This document shows, piece by piece, positions 1 through 9,378 of a stretch of DNA of 64,000 nucleotides. Under the pieces are notes generated by a model, which searched no databases, was not told the origin of the DNA, and saw only the letters and a program-made list of their open reading frames with translations. The stretch's first letter is position 1, and every line of letters starts with the position of its first letter. A program made the translations under genes and the position numbers. The stretch spans positions 132,879 to 196,878 of the forward strand of contig NZ_LMFA01000020.1 of assembly GCF_001426565.1 (NCBI RefSeq). The letters run 5' to 3'. Source of the stretch: Rhizobium sp. Root482 (GTDB taxonomy: Bacteria > Pseudomonadota > Alphaproteobacteria > Rhizobiales > Rhizobiaceae).

Positions 1-203
1 CTGCTTTGAGGCCGCGCCCGGATAGCAAGTCAGGCGGATTTGCAATGGTGCTTACGCGCAGGGTGCTTTGGGTGCCGCACCCGGATATGTGCGAACATCC
101 CGCGTCGAAATACTGAGAATAAGAATGCCGGCCTTGCATGCCGGAGGGAAACTTGGGAACAGACCGGAAGCCAAAAATGGCACCGGCAAACAGGAGAACG
201 ACG

Positions 204-1292
204 ATGAGCGAATTTCTGAAACAGACCGTCGGCCGCCGCGCGGTGCTGGGGGCCGGGCTTACCGGCGTCTCCATGCTGGCGATGCCCTCCATCCTGCGCG
301 CCCAGGACAAGTCGCTGAAGGTCGGCGTCTATGGCGGATATTTCAAGGATTCCTTCGACAAGAACATCTTCCCGGAATTCACCAAGGCGACCGGGATCGC
401 CGTCGAAGCGGTGGCGGAGCCGACTGGCGAAGCCTGGCTGGTGCAGCTGGAACAGGCCGCCAAGGCGGGCCAGGCGCCGGCCGATGTCTCGATGATGTCG
501 CAGGTCTCGATGCTCAAGGGCCAGGCAACCGAACTGTGGGCGCCGCTCGACATGGCCAAGATTCCGAATGGCGCGAACCTTATCGATCGGTTCGTCAATA
601 AATACCCGGATGGTCGCGTTGCCGGCATCGGCGCCGTTTCCTGGTACATCACCCTCGTCACCAATACCGACGTCTACAAGGAAGCGCCGACCTCCTGGGC
701 CGCCTTCTGGGATCCGGCCAATGCCGACAAGCTCGGGCTTCTGGCGCTGGTTTCCAACTCCTTCCTGCTTGAAGTGACGGCCAAGACCTATTTCGGCGGT
801 ACTAATGCGCTCGATACCGAAGAGGGTATCCAGAAGGCCTTCGACAAGCTGGCCGAAGTCAAGCCGAATGTCCGTCTCTGGTATCGCGACGAGGCGCAGT
901 TCGAACAGGCGCTGAAATCGGGCGAAATCCCGATGGGCCAGTATTACCACGACGTGACAGGCCTTGCCGCCGCCGACGGCAATCCGGTGCGCTCGACCTT
1001 CCCCAAGGAAGGCGGCATCCAGGACAGCGGCTGCTGGGCGCTGTCGCGCGCCTCCGAGAAAGTCGAGGAAGCGCATGTGTTCATCGATTATATGAGCCAG
1101 CCTGGGATCCAGGCGATCCTGTCGCGCAAGGTCGGCACCTCGCCCACCGTCAAGCGCGACCTGATCGACCTTACGGACGAAGAATTCGCCGCCGTCTCCT
1201 CCGATATCGAGCCGATCATTCCGCGCTATGATCTCTACCAGACGAAATCGGACTGGCTGAACCAGAAATGGACGGAACTGATTGTCGGTTGA
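204..1292 (+). CDS. ABC transporter substrate-binding protein, spermidine/putrescine (PotD) type
   Basis: Periplasmic solute-binding protein of 362 aa that would capture a polyamine-like ligand for the permeases encoded downstream. The N-terminus carries GRRAVLGAG followed by a hydrophobic stretch and an AQ-D junction, which reads as a Tat-type signal peptide. ATG 204 is chosen because an AGGAG lies about 8 bases upstream; the longer frame from 138 adds a charged non-signal segment. It is the first gene of a five-gene operon. The 203 bases before it show no gene. The ligand is inferred from family resemblance only; related proteins also bind other amines or iron. Confidence 0.85.
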   Translation: MSEFLKQTVGRRAVLGAGLTGVSMLAMPSILRAQDKSLKVGVYGGYFKDSFDKNIFPEFTKATGIAVEAVAEPTGEAWLVQLEQAAKAGQAPADVSMMSQVSMLKGQATELWAPLDMAKIPNGANLIDRFVNKYPDGRVAGIGAVSWYITLVTNTDVYKEAPTSWAAFWDPANADKLGLLALVSNSFLLEVTAKTYFGGTNALDTEEGIQKAFDKLAEVKPNVRLWYRDEAQFEQALKSGEIPMGQYYHDVTGLAAADGNPVRSTFPKEGGIQDSGCWALSRASEKVEEAHVFIDYMSQPGIQAILSRKVGTSPTVKRDLIDLTDEEFAAVSSDIEPIIPRYDLYQTKSDWLNQKWTELIVG

Positions 1293-1300
1293 TCGATCGT

Positions 1301-1410
1301 CCCTCATCCGCCCTGTCGGGCACCTTCTCCCCGCTTGCGGGGAGAAGGACCGTGCCGCAAACTCTGTAATCCCCTCTCCCCGCGTGCGGGGAGAGGGTTA
1401 GGGTGAGGGG
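1301..1410. repeat. Rhizobial intergenic palindromic repeat (RIME/REP-like)
   Basis: Two hairpins built on CTTCTCCCC...GGGGAGAAG and CCCTCTCCCC...GGGGAGAGGG, bracketed by CCCTCATCC at the left and a GGGTGAGGGG end at the right. It sits between the binding-protein gene and its ATPase. In that place it could stabilise the upstream mRNA segment and lower expression downstream. The same family recurs at 33223-33401. Confidence 0.75.
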
Positions 1411-1446
1411 CATTTTGTCTGCATATTGAAACTGAATGGAACACGA

Positions 1447-2484
1447 ATGTCAGGCCTGGCCCTCAACAATGTCACGAAGGAATTCGGGACTTTTACCGCG
1501 GTCAACAATGTTGCCCTGACGGTGCCGCACGGCACATTCGTGTGCATGCTGGGGCCTTCCGGCTGCGGCAAGACCACGCTTTTGCGGATGATCGCCGGGC
1601 TCGAACTGCCGAGTGCCGGCACGATCAGCCTCGATGGCGAGGACATTACCCAGGTTCCCACCCACAAGCGCAATCTCGGCATGGTCTTCCAGTCGCTGGC
1701 TCTGTTTCCGCATCTGACGGTGGGCGAGAATATCGCCTATCCTTTGCGCATTCGTGGCGCCGCGAAAGAGGACCAGGTCAAGCGCGTCGCGGATCTTCTG
1801 GCCATGGTGCATCTGGGCGGCTACGCCGACCGGCCGGTGGCCAAGCTTTCCGGCGGCCAGCGCCAGCGCGTGGCGATCGCCCGCGCCCTGGCGATATCAC
1901 CAAAACTCTTCCTTCTCGACGAGCCGCTGTCGGCGCTCGATGCGCAATTGCGCGAGGCCATGCAGGTGGAACTGCGGCAATTGCAGCAGAAGCTCGGCAT
2001 CACCACCATCGTCGTGACCCATGACCAGCGCGAGGCGATGACCATGGCCGATACGGTGATCGTCATGAAAGGCGGCGAAATCCGCCAGGCGGCGCCGCCG
2101 ATCGAAATCTACCGGCGCCCGGCCGACAGCTTCGTCGCCGATTTCATCGGCTCCACCAACCTGATCGCCGCCGAGGCCGACAGTGCCGGCCGCGTCAGCG
2201 TGCTCGGCCAGGCCGTCCCCGGCATTTCGCTCGGCTCCGGCATGAAAACAGCGACGCTTTCGGTTCGGCCGGAAGACGTGCATCTGACGGCACCCGGCGA
2301 CGGCGCGCTGTCGGGAACGGTGACCTTCGTGCGCGATCTCGGCGGCACGATCGAGACCTTCGTCGATATGTCCGGCCAGCGGATCGTCGCCGTCTCGACG
2401 CCGCGCGCCCGCCCGCAGGTCACGGTCGGCCAGCCGGTCGGCGTGGTGTTGCAGCCCGATGTCTGCGTGGTGCTTGCCAAATGA
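1447..2484 (+). CDS. ABC transporter ATP-binding protein, PotA type
   Basis: Nucleotide-binding subunit of the importer. Walker A GPSGCGKTT lies at residues 36-44, followed by signature LSGGQ, Walker B LFLLDEP and the H-loop THD. A C-terminal TOBE-like region (about residues 240-345, with SVRPEDVHL) is typical of the polyamine/iron/sugar ATPase branch. ATG 1447 begins right at the conserved domain; a TTG at 1426 is the alternative. The stop overlaps the next gene's ATG, so translation is likely coupled. Confidence 0.9.
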   Translation: MSGLALNNVTKEFGTFTAVNNVALTVPHGTFVCMLGPSGCGKTTLLRMIAGLELPSAGTISLDGEDITQVPTHKRNLGMVFQSLALFPHLTVGENIAYPLRIRGAAKEDQVKRVADLLAMVHLGGYADRPVAKLSGGQRQRVAIARALAISPKLFLLDEPLSALDAQLREAMQVELRQLQQKLGITTIVVTHDQREAMTMADTVIVMKGGEIRQAAPPIEIYRRPADSFVADFIGSTNLIAAEADSAGRVSVLGQAVPGISLGSGMKTATLSVRPEDVHLTAPGDGALSGTVTFVRDLGGTIETFVDMSGQRIVAVSTPRARPQVTVGQPVGVVLQPDVCVVLAK

Positions 2485-3335
2485 GACGAGAAGCACCGCA
2501 ACGGTTTGGCGACTATGCTCCGCTGTTCTTCCCGGCGACGATGCTCATCGTCTTCTTCGTCATTCCCTTCGCGACGATGATCGCCGTCTCGTTCTTCCAG
2601 CGCCAGCAGGGCGGCTTCTACGTGCCGGCCTTCGAGTTTTCGAACTACCAGCGGTTTCTCAGTCTGTTCTTTGCCAATGTGCTCGGCTTCTCGCTGATGC
2701 TTGCGGTTGCGGTTGCCATCTGCTGCGTCCTGCTTGCCGTTCCCTTCACCTATCTTCTCACCCGCATGGCGCGAAAGGTGCAGATCGTCTGGCTGGTGGC
2801 GCTCCTGTCCGTCCTGTCGCTCTCTGAAGTCATCATCGGCTTTGCCTGGTCGACCCTGTTTTCGCGCACCGCCGGCATCACCAACCTTCTCGTCATGGCC
2901 GGGATCATGAGCGAGGCGAAGGCGCTGTTGCCGAGTTTTGGCGCCGTCCTCACCGGCATGGTCTACCAGGCCTTTCCCTATACGGTGCTGGTGCTCTATC
3001 CGGCGCTGGTCCGGCTTGACCCGACGCTGACGGAAGCGGCCCGAACGCTCGGTGCTTCGCCGATAAAAGCCTTCTTCACCGTCGTCGTGCCGGCGCTGCG
3101 CAATACAATCACGGCCACGCTGATCATGGTGTTCATCTTTGCGCTCGGCTCCTATCTTCTGCCGCAGCTTCTCGGCCGGCCGCAGCATTGGACGCTGTCA
3201 GTGCTGATCACCGACCAGGCGATCTACCAGTCCAACATGCCGTTCGCGGCGGCCATGGCGGTCTTCCTGGTGCTGGTGACGCTCGGTCTCGTGGGGCTGA
3301 CGATCCTGGCCGGACGCAAGGGAGAGGCCGCATGA
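2481..3335 (+). CDS. ABC transporter permease, PotB type
   Basis: Inner-membrane permease of 284 aa with about six hydrophobic segments and a binding-protein-dependent permease EAA-type loop (EAARTLGASPIKAF) near residues 192-205. It starts at an ATGA overlap with the ATPase gene and ends in another ATGA overlap with the second permease. It is the first half of the membrane channel of the polyamine-type importer. Confidence 0.9.
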   Translation: MRREAPQRFGDYAPLFFPATMLIVFFVIPFATMIAVSFFQRQQGGFYVPAFEFSNYQRFLSLFFANVLGFSLMLAVAVAICCVLLAVPFTYLLTRMARKVQIVWLVALLSVLSLSEVIIGFAWSTLFSRTAGITNLLVMAGIMSEAKALLPSFGAVLTGMVYQAFPYTVLVLYPALVRLDPTLTEAARTLGASPIKAFFTVVVPALRNTITATLIMVFIFALGSYLLPQLLGRPQHWTLSVLITDQAIYQSNMPFAAAMAVFLVLVTLGLVGLTILAGRKGEAA

Positions 3336-4132
3336 CCAGGGCGTTGAGCAAGATCTATTTCGTCCTGATCGGCCTGTTCCTGGCCCTGCCGATGATCGTC
3401 GTCGCCGGCGTTTCGGTGAACGAAAAACAGACGCTCGCCTTTCCGCCGAAGGGCTTTTCGCTCTCCTGGTATGGCGAAATCTTCCTCAATCCGGAGTGGC
3501 GCAGCGCACTCTTCGCTTCGCTGACACTGGCGCTTGCATCCGCAGCGCTGGCGGTGGCGATCGCGCTGCCACTGGCCTGGTTTCTCTGGCGGCGCATCGC
3601 GCCTTGGGCGAATATCTTCCAGATCCTCGGCATCGCACCGTTCACGCTGCCGCCGGTGATTACCGCGCTCGGGCTCCTCACCTTCTGGGCAACCACCGGC
3701 TTCTATGGCCAGCCCTGGACGGCGGTGGTGAGCCATGCGATCTTCTTCGTGACCTTGCCATTGGTGACGCTGTCGCTCGGCTTCACGGCGATCGACCGCT
3801 CGCTGGTGGAGGCGGCCGCCACCATGGGCGCTGACGACCGGACGATTTTCCGCACCGTCGTTTTGCCGCTGATTTTGCCCTATATCGTTTCCGGCTATGC
3901 CTTTGCCTTCGTCCTGTCGCTCAACGAATATATCGTTGCCTATATGACGGTCGGCTTCACCATGGAAACCCTGCCGATCAAGATCTTCAACGCGCTGCGC
4001 TACGGTTATACGCCGACCATGGCCTCGGTGACGATCCTGTTCGTCGCCACCGCAGCTGTCATCTTTTCCCTTGTCGCGCGGTTCGGCGATCTGCCGAAGC
4101 TGCTCGGCGCCATGTCATCGGACGACACATGA
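3332..4132 (+). CDS. ABC transporter permease, PotC type
   Basis: Second membrane subunit, 266 aa, with the EAA loop EAAATMGADDRTIF and hydrophobic helices throughout. ATG 3332 is chosen because it forms an ATGA junction with the preceding permease; a longer upstream reading would lie inside that gene and is a shadow. The stop overlaps the start of the hydrolase gene. Confidence 0.9.
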   Translation: MTRALSKIYFVLIGLFLALPMIVVAGVSVNEKQTLAFPPKGFSLSWYGEIFLNPEWRSALFASLTLALASAALAVAIALPLAWFLWRRIAPWANIFQILGIAPFTLPPVITALGLLTFWATTGFYGQPWTAVVSHAIFFVTLPLVTLSLGFTAIDRSLVEAAATMGADDRTIFRTVVLPLILPYIVSGYAFAFVLSLNEYIVAYMTVGFTMETLPIKIFNALRYGYTPTMASVTILFVATAAVIFSLVARFGDLPKLLGAMSSDDT

Positions 4133-4911
4133 TCACGATTGCCGCCCTGCAGATGAAATCCGAAGGCGGCGATGTCGCCGCCAATCTCGCCCGGATCGAA
4201 CAGGCCGCCGTGGACGCCGCCGCCAAGGGGGCGAGCCTGCTGGTCACGCCGGAGCTTTGCCTGACGGGCTATGGCGCCGGTGATATCATCCGCGATCTTG
4301 CCGAGGCCGCCGACGGGCATCTCGTCAGGGAACTGCAGGCGATCTCGGCAAGGATCGGCATCGCGATCATCGCCGGCTTTGCCGAGCAGGCCAGGCAAGC
4401 GGTCTTCAACAGCGCTGTTTATGTGGACGGCACGGCGGAGCCCGCCATTTACCGCAAATCCCATCTTTATGGCGACTACGAGCGGTCCTTGTTCAGCCTT
4501 GCTGCACCGAGCACGGTATTGTTCGATCATCGCGGCGTCACCTGTGGCATGCTGATCTGCTACGATGTCGAGTTCCCGGAGAATGTCCGGCGGTTGGCGC
4601 TGGCAGGTGCCGATGTCGTGTTGGTGCCGACGGCGCTGCCGGCCGGCTATTCCGGCAGTTTCATTGCCGAGCATATGATTCAGACCCGCGCCTTCGAGAA
4701 CCAGGTCTTCGTTGCTTATATCAATCATTGCGGCTCGGACGAGCGCTACACGTTCGCCGGTTCGTCGCGCATCGCGGCACCCGACGGGACGCTTCTTGCA
4801 GGCGCCGCATCACATGGCGAGGCGCTGATGATTGTCGCGCTCGATCCCGCCGAGTTCCATGTCTCCAAGACCGAAAATACCTATCTCGACGACCTGAAGC
4901 GGCACGCCTGA
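4129..4911 (+). CDS. Carbon-nitrogen hydrolase (nitrilase superfamily amidase)
   Basis: 260-aa cytoplasmic amidohydrolase. The nitrilase-superfamily triad is visible: Glu42 in TPELCLTGY, Lys110 in IYRKSHLYG and Cys144 in LICYDVEFP. Such enzymes cleave amides, N-carbamyl groups or nitriles. It is the fifth gene of the importer operon, joined by an ATGA overlap, so its substrate is probably the imported compound or its first product. N-carbamoylputrescine-type amidases are one possibility, but the sequence alone does not fix this. Confidence 0.85.
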   Translation: MITIAALQMKSEGGDVAANLARIEQAAVDAAAKGASLLVTPELCLTGYGAGDIIRDLAEAADGHLVRELQAISARIGIAIIAGFAEQARQAVFNSAVYVDGTAEPAIYRKSHLYGDYERSLFSLAAPSTVLFDHRGVTCGMLICYDVEFPENVRRLALAGADVVLVPTALPAGYSGSFIAEHMIQTRAFENQVFVAYINHCGSDERYTFAGSSRIAAPDGTLLAGAASHGEALMIVALDPAEFHVSKTENTYLDDLKRHA

Positions 4912-5042
4912 AGCGATTGCACCGGGCATTCGCGACGTGCCGGAGGATCGTTCACGATCTGTAGACATTCTGTCTGGATCGGAACACTTTATGAAACGGC
5001 TTCGATCACCGATATTGGCCTCATAGATAAAAGGAGGCAGTC

Positions 5043-5996
5043 ATGGACTTGCAACTCACCGGAATTCACCACCTCACGGCCATCACCGCGAATGCCAAGG
5101 AGAACCTGCATTTCTACACGCAGGTGCTCGGCATGCGGCTGGTCAAGAAGACCGTCAATCAGGACGACACGACGGCCTATCATCTGTTCTATGCCGACGG
5201 GCAGGCGACGCCCGGCACGGACCTGACCTTCTTCGACTGGCCTGTCGGCCGCGAAGGTCGTGGCACCCATAGCGTCTCGCGCACCGGACTTCGCGTCGCA
5301 GGGCGAGACAGTCTCGTCTGGTGGAAGGCGCGGTTCGACGGCTTGAAGGTCGATGCCGGCGATGTGGTCGAGATCGACGGGCGCGCTTCTTTCGATTTCG
5401 AGGATGGCGAAGGCCAGCGATTCCGGCTGATCGACGACGGCGGCCTGGCACCCTCCCATCCCTGGGACGGGAGCCCGGTACCGGCTGAGCAACAGATAAA
5501 AGGCCTCGGCCCGATCGTCCTGAGCGTGCCCGACATCACCAATACCGAACTGGTGCTGACCAGGGTGATGAACATGACGGCCGTCCGCCGCTATGCCTCG
5601 CCCGACGGCAATGGCGAGGTTCACGTCTTCCAGATGGGCGAAGGTGGGCCGGCTGCGGAATTGCATGTTGCCGTCCAGTCGGGACTGCCGGCGGCCCGGC
5701 AGGGTGCTGGCGCCGTCCACCATGTGGCATTCCGCGCACCGGACGAGGCGGCCCTGCACGCATGGACCGAGCGGCTGCAGGGCTTCCGGCTGCCGTCGAG
5801 CGGCGAGGTCGAGCGTTTCTACTTCCGCTCGCTCTATTTCCGCGAGCCGAACGGCATCCTGTTCGAGATCGCCACCGATGGCCCCGGCTTTGCCGTCGAC
5901 GAGCCGTTGGAAACGCTCGGCGAGAGCCTGTCGCTGCCGCCGTTCCTGGAGCACAGGCGCGTCGAGATCGAGGCACGGCTGAAGCCGCTGGTCTGA
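5043..5996 (+). CDS. VOC-family ring-cleaving dioxygenase homologue (MhqO-like)
   Basis: 317 aa with two vicinal-oxygen-chelate modules, about residues 5-130 and 150-285. Probable metal ligands are in GIHHLTA, in the second-module VHHVAFRA, and in the late [11 protein letters not shown]. Proteins of this kind (Bacillus MhqO/MhqE) degrade hydroquinone-like aromatics. A ribosome-binding AAGGAGG sits just before ATG 5043. A perfect hairpin follows the gene, so it may be its own unit. A second member of the family, fused to a hydrolase, lies 0.7 kb downstream on the other strand. Confidence 0.85.
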   Translation: MDLQLTGIHHLTAITANAKENLHFYTQVLGMRLVKKTVNQDDTTAYHLFYADGQATPGTDLTFFDWPVGREGRGTHSVSRTGLRVAGRDSLVWWKARFDGLKVDAGDVVEIDGRASFDFEDGEGQRFRLIDDGGLAPSHPWDGSPVPAEQQIKGLGPIVLSVPDITNTELVLTRVMNMTAVRRYASPDGNGEVHVFQMGEGGPAAELHVAVQSGLPAARQGAGAVHHVAFRAPDEAALHAWTERLQGFRLPSSGEVERFYFRSLYFREPNGILFEIATDGPGFAVDEPLETLGESLSLPPFLEHRRVEIEARLKPLV

Positions 5997-6003
5997 AACG
6001 CAT

Positions 6004-6034
6004 ACAAAGCCGGGAGACTATCTCCCGGCTTTGT
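6004..6034 (+). terminator. Hairpin terminator after dioxygenase gene
   Basis: A perfect 14-bp stem (ACAAAGCCGGGAGA and its complement) closes a 3-nt loop directly after the dioxygenase stop. The T-run is short, so it may work as a terminator or as mRNA 3' protection. Confidence 0.7.
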
Positions 6035-6100
6035 CATCTTTGGCGCACTCTATTTTCCTGTTTCGCAACGGTGTTGCGGCAAGAAAAAAGGACCTCTCGC

Positions 6101-6661
6101 ATGACGAAACTGATCGGTATTTCCGGAAGCCTGCGTAAGGCCTCGTTCAACAAGGCGCTTCTGCATGCGGCACTGCCGCTGGCGCCGGTGGGCGTGCGCT
6201 TTTCCTTGGGGACGATAGAAGGCATTCCGCTCTACAATGCCGATGTGGAACGGGAAGGCGTGCCGGAGGCTGTGCAGGTGCTGAAGGACCAGATCGCCGA
6301 TGCCGACGGGGTGATCCTGTTCACTCCGGAATATAACAATTCCATCCCGGGAGTTTTCAAGAACGCCATCGATTGGGTCAGTTCCTCGATGACCGGCGCG
6401 CCGAACGTGTTTTCGGGGCGTGCGTTCGCGCTTGCCGGAACCTCGCCGGGGCCGTTCGGCACCTTGCTCAGCCAGAACGCCTGGCTTCCGGTCCTGCGCA
6501 CGCTCAGTGCCGATCTCTGGTCGGGAAAGCGGCTGATGCTGCCGAAGGCCGGCACGCTTTTCGACAAGGAAGGCAACCTCATAGACGAGGACGCCAAGGC
6601 GCGGCTCAAGGCCTTCGTCGAGGCTTTCGCCGCCTATGTCGAGACCGTCAAAAAACGCTAG
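6101..6661 (+). CDS. NADPH-dependent FMN reductase / flavodoxin-fold quinone reductase
   Basis: 186-aa cytoplasmic flavoprotein with the phosphate-binding loop GSLRKASFN at residues 8-16 and the family motif PEYNNSIPGVFKNAIDW near residue 73. It transfers electrons from NAD(P)H to FMN, quinones or azo compounds. ATG 6101 is preceded by AAAAAAGG. The gene converges with the dioxygenase-esterase fusion only 3 bp away, and the neighbourhood suggests a role in quinone detoxification. Confidence 0.85.
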   Translation: MTKLIGISGSLRKASFNKALLHAALPLAPVGVRFSLGTIEGIPLYNADVEREGVPEAVQVLKDQIADADGVILFTPEYNNSIPGVFKNAIDWVSSSMTGAPNVFSGRAFALAGTSPGPFGTLLSQNAWLPVLRTLSADLWSGKRLMLPKAGTLFDKEGNLIDEDAKARLKAFVEAFAAYVETVKKR

Positions 6662-6664
6662 GCT

Positions 6665-8227
6665 TCAATCCCGGTCGGCCAATCCCGCCAGCCATGCTCT
6701 GGCGATGGACACGTCCTGCGGGCTGAGATCGTGACCGGCATTGACCAGCGTGTTCTCGACCTCGGCATGGCTGTTGAGCAGGTTCTTTTCCAGATCGGGC
6801 GTATAGGGCGCGTAGGGATCCTGCGCGCCTGTGGTCATCAGTATCCGCGTCCCGCTGAGATCGGCTTTCGGAATGTCTTCGAGCACGTTCATAGGACGCA
6901 GGAGCACCGCGGTCCTGATCAGGCCCGGATGCAGAAGCAGGACGGCGCCAAGCATGTTGGCACCGTTCGAATAACCGACGAAGACGGTGTCCCGCAGGTC
7001 GATGCCGTAGCCGGCGACCGCGCCCTCGACGAAGGCGGCGAAGGCCTCTGCCTCCGAAACCAGATCGGGCTGATCGAAGGTGACATTGGTGATGCGCCGG
7101 AAGAACCTCGGATAGCCCTCTTCGACGCTGCGGCCGCGCAGGCTGAGCAGGTCGGCGCGCGGCGCGATCTGCCGACCGAGCGGCAGCAGGCTGGTCTCAT
7201 TGCCGCCGGTCCCGTGCAACAGGACCAGCGTGCGGCCGTCGGGATTTTCCGCCTGCGTGAAGCGATGGACGAAAGGCAGGTCGCGCATGGGCAGGCGCTC
7301 CTCGTCGGGAAGCGAAAATTGCGGGAGGATCACGGTATCGACCTTATCCTTGCCGCCAAAATGTTCAGGGACGAAGAGTTTCGTTCCAAGCGCCTCGGCG
7401 CTCTCGTCAATGCTCATGCCGGGGCCATCGGTTGCCAGTTCGAACAGGGTGCCGCCGGGTTCGCGCACATAGAGGGAATAGAAATAGGTGCGGTCATGGA
7501 CTGGTACCGCGCCAACATCCTCGGCCTCCAGCCGCATGCGCACCGCATTCACGGCATCTTCATCGACGGCCCGAAAGGCGATGTGGTCGATGGTTCCCGT
7601 GCCGGGTGCCGCCGTCCAGAAGCCGCCGGCGTCGCGAATATCGATGATGTCGCCCGATTGCGAGGTCAGCCGTCGGATCGTGTCGGTGGCGGCTGTTTCG
7701 CTATAGCCGAAATGCCGGGAAACGAAGGCAGCGGTGCCCTCGGGTTTTGCCGTGAGCACGGTCGCGCCGCGCAGGCGAAGGATCGCGTCCTCCGCCGGAA
7801 TATCGGTGGCGGCGTGAATGGTCGGGGTGGCAACCGCCTGCGTACCCACAAGCTTGACGATCACCCCGTCCGGATCCTTCAGGCGCAACACCGGTTCGCC
7901 GAATTCCTGGGTTGGGCCGCTTGTGGCTACATTGTGGCGCAGGGCGCGTGTCAACCAGTAACCGATGCTTTCTGGCGCGATGGCAAAGGCGACTTCGCTG
8001 GGTTGTCCATGCCCGACACGGCCCGGCGCGCCGTCCTCCCAGACCAGGAAGGATATGAGCGACCCCGGTGAACCGGTGGCATCGCCATAGAACAGGTGAA
8101 GCTGCGCCGCATCCTCGAAGCCGGCCGTGCGCTTGACGAGCCGCAGGCCGAGAAAGCCGGCGTAGAAATCGACATTGGCCTGCACCTTGCGGGTGATCAG
8201 GGTAATGTGGTGAATGCCGCTTGTCAT
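6665..8227 (-). CDS. Fused VOC ring-cleaving dioxygenase and alpha/beta-hydrolase (MhqO-MhqD-like fusion)
   Basis: 520 aa in two parts. Residues 1-315 are a two-module VOC dioxygenase homologue (GIHHITL at the start, LFELATDGPG near 261). Residues 330-520 form a phospholipase/carboxylesterase-type hydrolase with oxyanion motif HGTGG (338-342), nucleophile Ser420 in GYSNG, Asp470 in GAQDPY and His499 in NAGHD. In Bacillus these activities are separate neighbouring genes (mhqO, mhqD). ATG 8227 is chosen because it matches the start of the domain; a longer frame to 8302 adds an unrelated basic leader. The hydrolase would act on ring-cleavage products; this is inference. Confidence 0.85.
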   Translation of the reverse strand: MTSGIHHITLITRKVQANVDFYAGFLGLRLVKRTAGFEDAAQLHLFYGDATGSPGSLISFLVWEDGAPGRVGHGQPSEVAFAIAPESIGYWLTRALRHNVATSGPTQEFGEPVLRLKDPDGVIVKLVGTQAVATPTIHAATDIPAEDAILRLRGATVLTAKPEGTAAFVSRHFGYSETAATDTIRRLTSQSGDIIDIRDAGGFWTAAPGTGTIDHIAFRAVDEDAVNAVRMRLEAEDVGAVPVHDRTYFYSLYVREPGGTLFELATDGPGMSIDESAEALGTKLFVPEHFGGKDKVDTVILPQFSLPDEERLPMRDLPFVHRFTQAENPDGRTLVLLHGTGGNETSLLPLGRQIAPRADLLSLRGRSVEEGYPRFFRRITNVTFDQPDLVSEAEAFAAFVEGAVAGYGIDLRDTVFVGYSNGANMLGAVLLLHPGLIRTAVLLRPMNVLEDIPKADLSGTRILMTTGAQDPYAPYTPDLEKNLLNSHAEVENTLVNAGHDLSPQDVSIARAWLAGLADRD

Positions 8228-8341
8228 CTCATGAAACCTGTTGATCTGGCGGGAGAAAAGCAGTTTACGCCGCCGCGCGCCAGCCCAGACGGGAACATAC
8301 AATGCTCACGGCCGCACAGGTGGCGGGTCGGTACCGGCGGA

Positions 8342-9205
8342 TTATCGGCGGGGAGGGGCATCGGCCAGGAAGGCCTTGAACGCATCGGCATGATCGGGAT
8401 GCCAGCGCGACAGGGGCGGGCGATTTTCGATGATGTCGCCGGCCGACCAGGCAATCCGCTTCTCGTCGGTCGGGCGATCGACATCATTGTCCGGGCAGAG
8501 AATGTAGAAATCGCCGCCCTCGAGGCTCTGCATCATGAAATCGACGGTTTCCTGGGGCGTCCAGGCGGCGTCCGGCTTTTCCGTTCGGCCATTCGCCGTC
8601 AAGGCGGTATGGACATAGCCTGGGATCAGCAGGTGCGCGGTGATCTTGCAGCCGGCGGTGTTGCGCAGCTCATGCGCGAGCGCCTCGGTGAAGACCTTTA
8701 CCCCGGCCTTCGAGACATTATAGGCGGGATCGCCCGGCGGCGTGGTGATGCCCTGCTTGGAGCCGGTATTGATGATCAGGCCGGCCTGTCCATGCGCCGC
8801 CATCGCGGGCGCGAAAATCCGGCTGCCATTGATCACGCCCCAGAGATTGACGGCGAGCACCTTTTCCCAATTCGCCGATGGACCGAACAGGGAACTGCCT
8901 GGCTGAACGCCGGCATTGTTCATCAGCACATGCACCGGCCCAAAGCGGGAGGTCGTTTCTCTTTCCAGTGCTTCAATTGAACCGGCATCCGCGACATCGG
9001 TGGGAATTGCAATCCCGCTGGCGGGACCATGCGGGGAAACGGCCGCCGTCTGGCGCGCCGCGTCATCGAGCCGTTCGCCGGGCAGATCGGCAAGTACAAC
9101 CGTCATTCCGAGACCGGCAAACCGTTTGGCAGCGGCAAGTCCGATCCCGGATGCCGCTCCGGTCACGACGGCCACATGGTTGCTGGCGAAGGCTGGATGG
9201 TTCAT
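8342..9205 (-). CDS. Short-chain dehydrogenase/reductase
   Basis: 287-aa NAD(P)-dependent oxidoreductase. It has the Rossmann motif TGAASGIG near residues 16-23, NNAG near 92, and the catalytic YNVSK. The C-terminal 60 residues are longer than in minimal SDRs. The substrate is unknown. It lies upstream of, and in the same direction as, the dioxygenase-hydrolase fusion (114-bp gap), and is divergent from the Crp/Fnr regulator. Confidence 0.85.
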   Translation of the reverse strand: MNHPAFASNHVAVVTGAASGIGLAAAKRFAGLGMTVVLADLPGERLDDAARQTAAVSPHGPASGIAIPTDVADAGSIEALERETTSRFGPVHVLMNNAGVQPGSSLFGPSANWEKVLAVNLWGVINGSRIFAPAMAAHGQAGLIINTGSKQGITTPPGDPAYNVSKAGVKVFTEALAHELRNTAGCKITAHLLIPGYVHTALTANGRTEKPDAAWTPQETVDFMMQSLEGGDFYILCPDNDVDRPTDEKRIAWSAGDIIENRPPLSRWHPDHADAFKAFLADAPPRR

Positions 9206-9378
9206 TGCTGGTGCGTCCCGCTTTTACGGTTATGATCAGGCCCGCAAGGCTAGGCGCGCAAACCGGATATGTCCACCGCGCCTTTGTGCGTCACGGCCCG
9301 AAAACCTTCGGGTTTCAAATTGCAGTTGTCATCGGGGCGCTGGTTTCCTATCCAGAACATCACCGCCGGGGAAAATGC

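Noticed and set aside
4980-5005. GGAAC-N17-CGAT upstream of the dioxygenase gene
   Set aside because: The -10 box misses the conserved GTT; too weak to call an EcfG promoter.
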